Origin: Whitmania pigra
Taxonomy: Eukaryota; Annelida; Clitellata; Hirudinida; Haemopidae
Assembly (NCBI GenBank): GCA_021613335.1
Contig: JAJTWR010000231.1
Location: forward strand, 1,371,001-1,435,000
Direction of reading: 5' to 3'
DNA: 64,000 nt
In this document: positions 31,692 to 42,972 of the stretch, one piece after another
Layout of the letters: each line of letters begins with the position of its first letter
Position numbering within the stretch: position 1 is the stretch's first letter
Made by a program: the position numbers and the translations under genes
Notes under the pieces: generated by a model
Told to the model about the DNA's origin: nothing
The model's input: the letters and a program-made list of their open reading frames with translations, nothing else
The model's database searches: none

Positions 31692-32632
31692 AATAACAAT
31701 ACATTCTAAATGACCGAATAATGTAGTGCTCAATGTTAACGACGAGGGTCTTTCGCATGAAATTAATTTTTTTATGGAACAGTAACTCTTTTATTTGAAA
31801 GTTGAAAATGAAACAGACTGCCAACCTAAAGTACAGATTTTCAAACGCCCCCACCTTAAAATTTCGCCCATATAGTACTTGGGTTGAACGTTGGAAAACA
31901 CTGCTTTAGATGCACAAATTATTTCCATTTTTTTTTGTAAGAATAATTATAAAGTAATTTCAGCAACTTATGAATTAAAGATGATCATAACTAGTTCAAC
32001 TTTGGGAAGGAAAGACTATTTAGCTTCTCTTTCGAAAGAGTGAAGATGGATGCACTGATTATCACAAGTAATGTGTGTTAAAATTTGTGGCGCAGATTTT
32101 TTCGAGGGTTTTGGTTTTTGAAGATCTTTATTTTAGGTTTTTATCTTTTTAGAGATGATTTTTCTAATGTCTGCGCAGCTAATATTTGTGACATATCGAG
32201 ATATTTATAATTATAATAAAAAAATATATTTAACTATTTTGAGAAGATGATATTAGGTTCCTCAAAACACGAAGGGCTCGCCATCAAATAAAATCATAAA
32301 AAGGGGCCGTCCAATGATTGCGCCACGAGATTTTTGTGACTAGGGGATTCAAGGAAAAGACGTGCGACTCTGGACAGTGGCAAGGCTGCGAAAACAATTA
32401 ACTTTTCAAATCAGAATGTAATGTTCCCATGACTAGCTGCCTGGGTAGAAAGCGAACGATATTTTTAATATTTTCAGCGATATCTTCAACTTCGATCCCC
32501 CGATGGGATCAAAGTTAGAGAATTACTGATTTCGGGAGAAAGTTTTTAATTTCTGAAATACGATATGCACGGAAAATAGTGAGGCAAGAGCAATATTAAG
32601 AAAGTAGGTGCAATTACAAGTATTTTGATATA
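30394..32632. other. Intergenic with dispersed repeat fragments
   Basis: At 30832-30940 lies a dispersed repeat (GGGACGTCATTTCAGCATTT through TTGCTTCTAGCCAAAATTCAG). It has a relative at 49079-49180, and its second half is also seen at 34478-34520. A (CAA)n run fills 31569-31693. The block 32333-32402 (TGTGACTAGGGGATTCAAGG, ACTCTGGACAGTG) is repeated imperfectly at 32708-32780. No gene is supported. Confidence 0.5.
31569..31693. repeat. (CAA)n microsatellite
   Basis: About 125 bases of CAA units with one slip near 31600. The poly-Cys/Leu frame on the other strand is an artefact of it. Confidence 0.95.
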
Positions 32633-35019
32633 CATGATGATCGGAAAGTAGTCCCTTATTTTTATATTGTTATAATTTATTTCTAATCTGTAATTCTTAC
32701 AAAAAAACTGTGACAAGGTGTTCAAGAAAAAAAAACATGCTACTCTGGACAGTGATAAGACGCTGCGAAAACAATTATGAAAATATGTAGCATGAAGTTT
32801 TAAATTAATTTAAATAATTAAATTGGTAGTGATGACGCCATCACAATCATCGATATTATCAACATCACCATCACCACCACCATCATCATCAGGTTAGCCA
32901 GTATTAGGTGTTTAAGTCAAGATCTTGAGTTATTTTTAATTTGGACCAAATCTGGGTTTCTGGGTTATTTGTTTGGAAATCTGGGTGGTTTTGGAATAAT
33001 TAAATTTTGGGGTAAAAATAATATTCTGTAAGGCCCTTTGGTTTATCTCTTGAATAAAGAGCCCTCATCACCACCGGCTTTCTTCTTTTCCGTCGTCTTT
33101 GTGACGATTGCAGCATCAACTAATACATTTACAACGAACCTATATTTTTTAAGGATACTTCCACATTTGAGGCAATTGCCTTATGGTTAAGGTAAACCAA
33201 ATTTTGCCAATGAAAATTTCAATGGACATCCATTTTGCAACTTCTTCAAAAACAGTACAATGCAGTTAGCAGCATTTATCCTGAAACCCAAAATTATTTT
33301 TTCTCTTTTCTAACAATTGCTTCTCAGAATTTGCTCAGCGGTTTGAAGAGGTCATTTGTAACTGCTGTAACTCCCACTTTGTTAAAGCGCAATAATGCAT
33401 AACCAACACCAATCTTAATTAGCGAGCCATTTGCTATTGAAAATACAAAGTCCTTGAATAATTGATAGTGCTATCGAAACTTTAAAGTATCAGAGAGAAA
33501 AGCGAACAAACGTACATCTATCATTAAAAATAATACAAGAAAAGTAACACATTTGAACTTTGCAACTACATTTTTATATATTAAAATGACCATTGGTTTT
33601 GGCAATGTACAATCAAGCTATGTAAAGCCAGCCGATTTTGGATATTAAGCCGTAAGCCATGTGGGCTGTCAAGTCGCAGCTAGCCGGCTTAAATTCTCTC
33701 AAGCCGAGCTGGTTTCTTGAAACCCATCCCAAGTCTAACTTGTGGCAATAATAAAGAAGACAAATTTTAATTGCTCTTTAGCCAAAATGTAGAAAAGGTT
33801 GTTGCCAGTGCGATTCAGGAGCAAAGTGTTTCAGTTGTTTAATCTTCTGGATCCACTTTTCAAGAAACAGTACTTTACAAAGGTCACAACTGAGAATCAA
33901 ACATTTGACGTATCTTCCAATAATATTCTAGAAGCTGGTGGTAGAATGTGTGAAGCTGAAAGCGGAGGAGGGTCCTGAAGCATATGTCAGGAAACTAGAA
34001 CAAAGATACCTATTCTCCCTTAATTGTTATTTCAACAAAACGGTAACTAACAAAATCTTGGAACATCATTATTTTTTAGAACCTTTCTAAATTTTATAGG
34101 GCTTTTTTTTAATTTTAAGGACCTCCCTCATTTTTAAGACTTTAGTACTAAAAACCGAAATTTCGAAGTGTATGACTTTATAGAACCTGTTCCAAATTCA
34201 TGATAAAGTAACTCAAGCTGAGTTAGTGACGGCTTTCACAACACTCCACTTTCGCAGGTGAGGTCAAAACATTCAAGACTCAAATTAATCAATTTGACAA
34301 TAACGTCAATTTTGCTAATTGTGTCCTATACTATAGTTTCCAATACTGAGTCTGTAGAATTTTTGTATTATGAAATTATGTTTGGCTTATTTTCATTATA
34401 AAATAATTGTTAGAAAAGATCTCGGATTATCTTTATTTAATTTTGATATTTAGGATGGTGCAACTTGAGAACTCGACAATCTTTTGCTTCTAGCTAAAAT
34501 TCAGGGGGGGGGGGGTGAACTTTCGTAAAATATGAGATGTCCTTTTTACGTTTAGTCTAAAATCAAGGGGTGTCTCCCAAAAATCAAGTCCCTGTGTTGA
34601 ACTTTGAATTAAAATAAAATTGTGTTTGACTTTTTTCATTAATAATATGGGAACCCAATGGCAATGTGTAATAACATGAATAATAATGAAAAAGTAATCG
34701 TAATTGACAATAAAAGCTGGTTTAATATGGGCTTTTCTTGGGTTTATTTTGGCAGGGCGACCTGAGCTTTTTTTCAAACATCTCACTGGCAACCCTGATC
34801 ATCATTATCACCATCATTAATATCCAAATCATTGTCAAATATTAACCCTGATTGAGTAATAACTCAACCATGACTCAGAACATTTCACTCCAAACAAATT
34901 TCAGCAAATTAAACAATCTGAAATGAAAATAAGAATATATATTTAATTCCTATTTAGCATGGAATCTAGCAAAAAATATTAAGCATTATAAAATAGGGAG
35001 CTACTTTCCAATCACCCTG
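32633..35019. mobile_element. Mariner-like TA-flanked element, copy 1 (interrupted)
   Basis: The left end CATGATGATCGGAAAGTAG and the right end on the minus strand, CAGGGTGATTGGAAAGTAG, form inverted ends. They continue with CCCTTATTTTTAT versus CTCCCTATTTTATAA, and each outer end abuts TA. Inner blocks, including an ATC/CAC-rich tract and ACTCAACCATGACTCA, are shared with the copy at 54609-57965. TA flanks and ~30-base ends suggest the Tc1/mariner superfamily. No transposase remains in this copy. It is interrupted by another element at 32890-34797. Confidence 0.65.
32890..34797. mobile_element. hAT-like element nested in the mariner-like copy
   Basis: Ends CAGGTTAGCCAG (left) and CAGGGTTGCCAG (right end on the minus strand) form a 12-bp imperfect terminal repeat of hAT type. 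They are flanked by atcatcat at 32882-32889 and 34798-34805. Removing the segment rejoins the host repeat as it appears in its uninterrupted relative. The flank lies in an ATC-rich tract, so the 8-bp duplication is weaker evidence than usual. No intact transposase frame is present. The inside includes a G-run near 34504 and part of the dispersed repeat also found at 30832. Confidence 0.6.
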
Positions 35020-35409
35020 TATACTAGGAATTAGCCGAAAATGGAGCATTTCCAAACCTGGTTTTAATTTTCAAATGTGACATCACTCCAGCTTGAGATT
35101 ATTATTATTACTCAAATAAAACTCAAAGTACAGTGTCTAATTTGTTGACATCTGACTTATCAACTTTGAAAACTGCAATGAATGTTTAACAAGGATGTTG
35201 AAAAATCACAATATTTGTCACATTACTTGTCCTATCCAAGGAGCAGTTTTGGAACTATTACATTTTGGTATGAAAAATTGATTGTTTTCAATGCACCTTA
35301 ATGGACAGCCCTGAAGCTAAATATATAATACCATTTGCCAAGTTTTAGGCATTAGCTAGATGTCATTATCAATTACCTTCACCAAGTTTAGATTTCAAAT
35401 AGTTGGAGA

Positions 35410-37900
35410 TTAATTAATGCATCAAGTTTTCACAATTGTAAATTATTTAAATTGCAAATCACAAAATCAGAGCATGCCAAACATCTTGAAAGAATCAAAG
35501 AGAAAGTGGACAAGATCTTGAAAGATATAGAGGCTGAACATTCCAGGTATGGATCAATGTTTTGTGATCTTATTATGGAAGCTGCCTTCAGATTATAATG
35601 CAAAATATAAAAATGATTCAAACACGAATTTTTACTTTCATTCCAAACAGATCATTGTTTGCTGCTTGTAAAAGAATTGATATAACAGGAGGTAGGTATC
35701 ACCTCGATAGATGTCTATTTCCACTACAATGATATTCTAGGACATTTAAAATGTGTAATAAGATAGAATTGAATTCATTCACATATGGAAGAGAAAAATG
35801 AAACAAACAATTCTTCATTGAGGCAACATTCCCCGTTCAAGTGCTCAGAAGTATTTAATTGGAGTGAGAGGTTAATTACAGTGGTTTGATGTGTCATATA
35901 TTTCAACACCACTAAACACTTCTGTCCATATATCAAACATTAGGTATTGAGTGGTTCAGAATGCCTATAATAGAATTAAAAAACTGGGACAACAAACATT
36001 TTCTTTAAAAAATGACTTCACCTTGTTTTTGGTTATCGAAATTAAATCAGCCCTATTAACTTCATACTTAAGAAGCATACACTTATCCACACATTTGGAA
36101 TGTTAACTTAAAGCTTAATTTGACTTGTTTTTATTATAAGTAAAACTTATAAAAGAAAATTACTTATTTGGAATGATTTATAAACTTAGTGATAGCTGAC
36201 ATACCATTATTGTTATTATATTTAAGAAAAAGAATGATCAATATTGATGAAATAAAGAAAAGCTTGAAACTTGTGATGCACACACTTGATAAGATGCAGG
36301 AGATGATGGTAGATCAAAACAAATTTAGCCTTTCTGAATATCTAATAAACATATAATCTAAAATGTGTTTACTAAATACATATATTATATAAATTAAAAT
36401 CTAAACTTTCAATTTGTTTTAATAAAGCAGGATCAGTTCGACCACTCGAATAATGTTGTGACAAACAATTTCTATAAAGATGAAAGTGCTACTGACTGCA
36501 CAATGTTTAAGCAGTTAAACTATAAAGTTGAAACAAAGAATCTGGAATCTGCTGCAGTTTCAAACAATGAGACTAGATTCCAACCAACTGACAGAAATCA
36601 AGGCATTGAAATGAGAAAGCACATTATCAGAGATTTTTTTAATCCTTATTGTTCTTTAGAGTGTGAAATTGAGAATTTTGACAGACCAAATGCGGAGCCA
36701 AATATTGATGGAAAAGATGAGGAGCAATGTTTCAGTTCAAAGGACTTATATAATGATGTTAAAAATGACATGAACCAATGCAAAAATTATAATGAAGAGA
36801 CACCTTTATTGGTTAAATATCTGGGCAGCCCCAGATCAGCATTTCTCCAACAAACTCCAGAATGCAAGATCCACATAGAAAAATATGATCAAGATGCCAC
36901 TACTGATAAGTGCAGTTTACTAGGCAGTCCTAAGGTTTCAAGTGACATTCCAGCTCTCATCCGTGCACTCGTTCTTGGAAACTTCACAGTGAATAAAAAA
37001 AAGTCCAGAGATTCCAGATTATTATCAAAGGTTTGAAATGCTCAATTTAAATATAAAACATATCTTCTAAAATAAATGCTTAGTCAATATTAATATGAAC
37101 CAATTTTTTTAATTATTAAAGCTTCTTAACCTTTTTTTAAATACACCTTAGGAATAAGAATGATCCAATCAATGTAAAGTCCTACATAACCAGCTACATA
37201 TCACCTATTTCCAAGGCGCTTCTGCTGCAACAAAAACTAAGTAATGAATGCAACATAGTACTTTCATCAACTGCTGGTACATGCATGAGATAGTCTAACT
37301 TCTGGCCTATAGACAAGATATGACATGTACAGTGAATAATGTCATCAAAATTAAATTTACATACTTTATCCAAGATAAATCCAAGACACCAAATGTTCTC
37401 TGAAAGCCACAAAGATTTTATTAATGAAAATAACCCAAACAGGTTCTTCACATCCCTTCTTCATCACAAATAATAATATTTGATTCATATATACATCATG
37501 ACTAAAAATGTTGAAATGTGATTTAATAATTTGATAGAATAATACTGTTGAATTAATTAGGATTGTGACAAAATTCAGTGATCTGGAACACAAAAGATCG
37601 CAACTAAAAGTGCGGGTCAAAAGAAATCTAAGCATGATATCTCACGTCAAAGGCCGTGGAGAAGTTTCACTGAAATCAAAAGAAAGAAATGAAACGTTTA
37701 ATGGAAGGAAACCTCAAGATTCAAATCCAAAGAGATCAACAAGTTTAACACTTTCAGGCTTGGAACTTCATTTCCTGCCTAGCAGTTATTCTGATTTGGT
37801 CAGGCACCTATCAGAAATAATTCCAAATGAAAAGGCAAGAGGAGATCTCAAAAGACAAGAAAGAAATCTAAGAACAATTAGCTCAAACATATTTGCTTAA
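35410..37900 (+). CDS. Unrecognised multi-exon gene (5' end not found)
   Basis: Exon segments: ~35410-35546, 35651-35695, 36227-36308, 36431-37030 and ~37561-37900. The first four join in consistent phase. The join from 37030 (phase 0) to the last segment is not resolved, so a small exon may be missing. The early part is charged and probably coiled coil (HAKHLERIKEKVDKILKDIE, DEIKKSLKLVMHTLDKMQEM). The 200-residue central exon is acidic, with repeated Ser-Pro sites (YLGSPRSAF, LLGSPKVSS). The last segment is basic and ends in TAA directly followed by AATAAA. No catalytic or named domain is visible. It reads like a rapidly evolving scaffold or nuclear protein, but that is a guess. No start codon is assigned. 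Confidence 0.5.
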
Positions 37901-38213
37901 TAAAATACGATCTTTTCGCACACATCAGAAATATTTACAAGACTTCAAATATTCAAAGTTTTCCTACATGATTAAATTGGTTATGAAATGCTTTTTGTTA
38001 CCATCTTAAATCCAAAACGTATAATAACCATTATTATCAACATTGATTTTTGCCTTTATGCTTAGTCATTGAACCCCATAATCAAGCCATTCATAATTTT
38101 CAAATCTGTAAATCATCAAATAAGAAATACAATGACCATAGAACTTGGAAATAAAGTTGTTGATGCAGTTTTTGAATATTAACCAAACATTAAATTATGA
38201 AACTCCTTTCAAA

Positions 38214-38886
38214 TAATATCATCAGGTAATTTTCAACCGGATTATAAGTTACCGTAAGACCATAAAAAATAAGTTTATTCTTGAAAAGTGCATGTGTATT
38301 AAGTACAAACAACATCATAGTCATCAGTGAAAATAATTTAGCAGTCTATTATTAGCATTCCCTATTATTAATAAAGAAACAGCATTAATATGAATATTAA
38401 CAAGTTAATAAGGCATTGTGGTTCATCACAAGCTAAAGGCATATGAAATTGGTTAAGGCTTGTAGGTATGCCTTATCCAAGTGATAACAGCTACATAAAT
38501 TATAGAACAAACAAATTTTGAGATTAGACTAATTGCATAATGACTTCATAATAATATCATCAGGTAATTTTCAACCGGATTATAAGTTACCGTAAGACCA
38601 TAAAAAATAAGTTTATTCTTGAAAAGTGCATGTGTATTAAGTACAAACACAACATCATAGTCATCAGTGAAAATAATTTAGCAGTCTATTATTAGCATTC
38701 CCTATTATTAATAAAGAAACAGCATTAATATGAATATTAACAAGTTAATAAGGCATTGTGGTTCATCACAAGCTAAAGGCATATGAAATTGGTTAAGGCT
38801 TGTAGGTATGCCTTATCCAAGTGATAACAGCTACATAAATTATAGAACAAACAAATTTTGAGATTAGACTAATTGCATAATGACTT
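38214..38886. repeat. Direct tandem duplication of ~335 bp over the NAA80 3' end
   Basis: Two near-identical units, about 38214-38546 and 38549-38886, start at AATAATATCATCAGGTAATT and end at GCATAATGACTTC. One visible difference is a 2-base indel (CAAACAACATC versus CAAACACAACATC). The proximal unit includes the stop codon and last few codons of NAA80, and the distal unit carries a copy of them. Near identity implies a recent event. Confidence 0.93.
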
Positions 38887-40100
38887 CTTCATCCAATTAA
38901 CATCCACCTTAACAATTTGTGGACCATCAGATTCAGGGCCTGGCAAAATTTTATTGACCCCAGACTGGCTGGGTGCCAATGGAGGAGGGAGGGGTGGAGG
39001 AACAAAGGGTGACATGTTTGATGGCTCACTATTACCAACTAAAACTTCTTCATGGATTGGAGAAGAAGCCAACTGATGACCAAAGAGGTTTTGGAACTTG
39101 AATATGTAAATAGTAAGCAAAAAACGTTATAAGAGTACAATCATTAAAATTATTAGAACATGATTTATTACCCCAACATTACTGAGTAGTTTTGATGCAG
39201 AACCAAGGGAAATTATAGGATGACAGAAAGTGAATCCCATGTGTTTGTAGAAGTCTTGCTTGTCAGTTGTAGTCAGATATAATGTTTCTATACCCAGACT
39301 TTAAATAATTCATGGTATTAATTAATCATATGCATAACATTGCAAATGTTTCTATACCCAGACTTTAAATAATTCATGGTATTAATTAATCATATGCATA
39401 ACATTGCAAATGTAGCTAAGTAATGTGATTATTAAAATAATGAATTGTACCAATGAATAGTGGCTTGGGGGAAAGGGCCACAAAATTTTAAATTTAAACA
39501 GAATTAATTACTTTTTTCTCATATTTTACAAATCACAGAGAGGGCCATGCCCACTTCCTAAATCTGCCAATGCCAATGAGTGATACAAAACATGACCAAC
39601 TTTAAAGCATGCTTTTCAGTTTCATCCATCAACTTTCTTCCCAAACCTCTTCCCCTTTTTGACTTTTTGATGACAACTAGTGTAAACGAACAAAAATGAT
39701 CGTGACTGAATGACGGATAATCAAATCATATAACACATACTCAAAGGGCGATTGTGCTCTGCTTACCTGATTCAACAAAAGCTGACTGTGGTGACCCCAC
39801 TACAACACACAACCTACTATGACCTACGACTTCCATGCAACCTGCTGACCACTCAACCAGTGCTATATTGAAAGGAAACTCATCACAAGATTTTTCAAGC
39901 ATTACAGACCTGAAATTTATTTTCCTGCGATCAGAATTTAATTCATATCTTATTTAACTCAAATTTTGGACATCAGCGTCATACCTTGCGGTGCGACTTC
40001 GTCCCCATTCTTCACATAAAATATCTATACACCCTGACAAGCACTCTGGATGCTTATGCAGTATTAAGCTATCAATGCAGCTGCTCTCCTTCACACCCAT
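38869..40100 (-). CDS. NAA80: N-alpha-acetyltransferase 80 (actin NAT), 5 exons, 229 aa
   Basis: GNAT-fold enzyme that acetylates the processed N terminus of actin in the cytosol. Exons on the minus strand: 40100-39985, 39909-39767, 39676-39601, 39298-39172, 39096-38869; all phases match. The protein opens with HKHPECLSGCIDILCEEWGRSRTAR, split here from its neighbour, matching the family's N-terminal helix and Trp-x-Arg-Ser-Arg-Thr motif. The acetyl-CoA loop is KRGRGLGRKLMDE (RxxGxG). ETLYLTTTDKQDFYKHMGF is the family core after the loop. A proline-rich insert (PFVPPPLPPPLAP), known in NAA80 for profilin/actin contact, precedes a C terminus with WMKK. The length is somewhat under the human protein. 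The start at 40100 is the first ATG in the exon, and an earlier exon is possible. Confidence 0.9.
39283..39408. repeat. Tandem duplication of ~62 bp at a NAA80 splice acceptor
   Basis: The unit AATGTTTCTATACCCAGACT...CATAACATTGCA occurs twice back to back. It spans the first bases of NAA80 exon 4, its acceptor AG and part of the upstream intron. The distal copy therefore carries an identical acceptor, but its reading frame is not the exon. Confidence 0.9.
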
Positions 40101-40606
40101 GTCCGGAGCGTCGACCAACCTATTCTGAGCAAAACAAAGGCATCAAAAACGGTAAAACCGTCCGAGCAGCACACAGCCTTAATGAGATGAAAAATAACAG
40201 AGATAGCTCCACCCCATAAACAAAATTAGCTCCACCTAAAGTGATTAAAATTGGTTAAAAGTAAGTGTTTTTCAATATTTATTGGTAATATAGTACTTTA
40301 AAAATTATATTAATAACGCCAATAAATAAATAAATTTTAAATAATACAAATGTTTGTAAATCTATGTTAAATGTTTTGAGGTTTATCGAGATGACTCAAG
40401 ATGTCTCTACGAATACTGGGAATACTGCTCCTTGAAATTACTCAATGTAAACAAAAAACCTAACTACAGCCTCACTACATATCCGCGTTATTATTTATTA
40501 CGCATCTTTGGAAATGATGCTCCAAAAATTACATTCAGCTTTATTTCATATATGTGACTAGGTAATAGTATAGTAATGAATCGTTCAGTAGTTCATCACA
40601 GCACAC

Positions 40607-42964
40607 CAGTGATGGGCAAATCAAATCGCGATTTAGGCAAGGTTACGATTCAATTTGAACATTGTTGGATTCGATTTTGGCCTCCGCGATTTTGATTCTA
40701 TTCGATTTGCCTTTTTTTGATTCAATTTGAAAAGTCAATCGAAAAATGGAAAAATCCAATCAATGAAATATTATTTATAAAGGTGGTTATAGATTCTTAA
40801 ATTTATAAAATTGGTTATATATTTTTAAATTTATAAAAATGGTTATAAATTCCTCGTTAAGTAAACATTGTTGTAGGCTACATGCTTCTTGTTCTACTTG
40901 TAGCTTTACCGCTTTTTAAATATGTCTGAATTAGATAGCAGGAAATGTAATGCTAAGAAGATTATCTCAAGCTGCAGTATGGAAGGCGGTTAATGAAGCT
41001 CTAGTTAAAGCCAAGGAAGTCAAACGCAGCTTAGGTGCACGCAGGGGCGCAACCAGCGAAAAATGCTGGGGGGAGCTCAAGTTTAGAAAAGCCTGACGCA
41101 GTCGAAAAATTTTTTAAACTGTTCAAATCAATACTACTAATTTTAATTAATAAAGAATTAAAGATAGAACAGATTATTATTATAAGTTTTTATTTATAAG
41201 TCTGCAGTCTTTTTTTGTATCTTTAATAATTTATTAATGAGCTTGACTATCTTCTGTTTCAAAGTTTCAAGCCAGTTAAAGCAACTGTAAAAAAAAAGTT
41301 TATGATATGTTTAAAATTGTAATATGATATGATTCATATCCTAAACATTTCACCTAATCTAAATTATGTATAAAGTTATGATCCTAAACAGTTTAAAACA
41401 ATTTTGAAATGTTGTAGTCTAAATTACATTTTGATGTGTTTGCAGTTACAAAATAATTTTTCGATCAGTCTGTGAAAATCTGTTCACCATTTCATTTCAT
41501 GGAAGAAATGCAGTAGTTGTTTTGTTCGTAGATATTCTCAATAAACTTTGCAAACGACAGGCAGACATAGTCGTCCTGAGATGACTTTTAATAAGGCGAA
41601 GTTTAGAAAATGCCCTTTCTGCATCTGAAGACGTAAATGGCTGAGTAAGAGCAACATCGAGCATATAATGCAACTCGGGCTGAATGCTTGTGGCACAGAA
41701 AAGATCTTGAAGTTCGATACATGCATTGGGATCAGACTCATCAGCACGTAAACTTGTCGATGTGAATAGGAACTGTCTTTGCACAGTTTCAGCGTCTTTT
41801 CTATGAAGGCTGCAGAACTCCGAAAGCTCGAGAGTCATTGTGCCATTCTGCAAGGCATCAAGAGCAGCCAAGGCAGGGTTGTCAAAATGACTGGTTATCT
41901 GATGATCAGATAACCAGCGAAAAATGCTGTGGGGGGGGGGAGGGCTCAAGTTTAGAAAAGGGACGAAAGCCCGACGCAGTCGAAAAATTTTTGAAACTGT
42001 TCAAATCAAAACTACCAATTATAATTAATAAAGAATTAAAGATAGAACAGATTATTATTATTATGAGTTTGACTATCTTCTGTCTCAAAGTTTCAAACCA
42101 GTTAAATCCCCTTATCCCCCCCCCCCACCAAAAAAAAATCATCGGATTTGGAAAAATTGCTTGCGCCCCCCCCCCCCCTGCCCTCCCCCTAGTTGCGCCC
42201 CTGGGTGCACGTGTCCCTCGAATCACAGTTTCACGTTCTTTGCTGCTTAAGCTTGTTTCTTTACTTGAGCCATTTGAAGAAGCAACACAGGTGATGCAAG
42301 GTGAAGGTGTCACAATTTCTCAAGTGATACCTGCATTAATTGGGATTGATGAAGCAATTGCAAATTGTAAAACTCAGTTAATTGCTCTGAAAAAAAACCT
42401 TCATGCAGCTTTTCATAACAAATTCCAGGAATCTATGAGAAGACCAGAGTATGTGGTCTCAACTGTGTTGGATAGTCGTTTCAAACTATTTCCTTTTGGT
42501 ACCACTCCGCTGCTTGATTCGCATTTTACTGACAGTGGCTCACAGAAAAGTCTTACATTAATAATCCCATCAGCCAATAAGGCAAGATCTCTTCTTCTTC
42601 ACATGATGGATTCAATAAAGTCAGAAATCGATTGTCAGCGTCGACTGTGGAGTCACTGTTGCTCTTGAGGGAACATAGAACTGGCTCAAACTGGGTTTAA
42701 TGATTTTTTAAACGGTAACAAAACTGTAAAAATGTCATAAATGAATGTTGGCTGTTAATTTCATTGTGTTTTGCTAGAAAAAATTTGCGAAGCTACGGCA
42801 GCAGTAAATTTTTGAAGATTTGATTCGATTTGGGATTTGGACATTTGGGATTTGATTTGGAATTTTGAGATTCGATTTGAGATTTGGTTGTTGAGATTTG
42901 AATCATTTTACAGATGATTTGAGATTTGACCATGGAGATTCGATTTGAGATTTGCCCATCACTG
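40607..42964 (+). mobile_element. hAT transposon (outer), with TIRs and 8-bp TSD
   Basis: Perfect 16-bp terminal repeats CAGTGATGGGCAAATC lie at 40607-40622 and, inverted, at 42949-42964. They are flanked by the 8-bp duplication cagcacac at 40599-40606 and 42965-42972. Inside on the plus strand, 42212-42661 encodes a BED-type hAT transposase segment with LLEPFEEATQVMQGEG, VIPALIGIDEAI and VVSTVLDSRFK. Subterminal GATTTGA/TTCGATTTG motifs repeat at both ends. The transposase frame is interrupted by the inner element at 41042-42203 and ends at a TGA near 42666, so the copy is dead. A full dimerisation domain was not found. Confidence 0.9.
41042..42203 (-). mobile_element. Second hAT transposon nested in the outer one
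   Basis: Perfect 12-bp ends CAGGGGCGCAAC (41042-41053, and inverted at 42192-42203) are flanked by the 8-bp duplication ggtgcacg (41034-41041, 42204-42211). Removing it restores the outer transposase frame across the junction (KRSLGA/RVPRIT). On the minus strand, 41950-41497 encodes the C-terminal hAT dimerisation domain (TSSDAERAFSKLRLIKSHLR), of the type in 52-kDa-repressor/ZMYM-like hAT proteins. Segments 41045-41280 and 41909-42120 are imperfect direct repeats of each other, so this copy is an internally deleted or rearranged derivative. C- and G-runs lie near both ends. Confidence 0.88.
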
Positions 42965-42972
42965 CAGCACAC

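Noticed and set aside
31507..31854. Poly-Cys frame
   Set aside because: It is a translation of the (CAA)n array.
37194..37635. Two overlapping minus-strand frames between exons of the unrecognised gene
   Set aside because: Neither has a domain or splice signals, and the sequence looks intronic.
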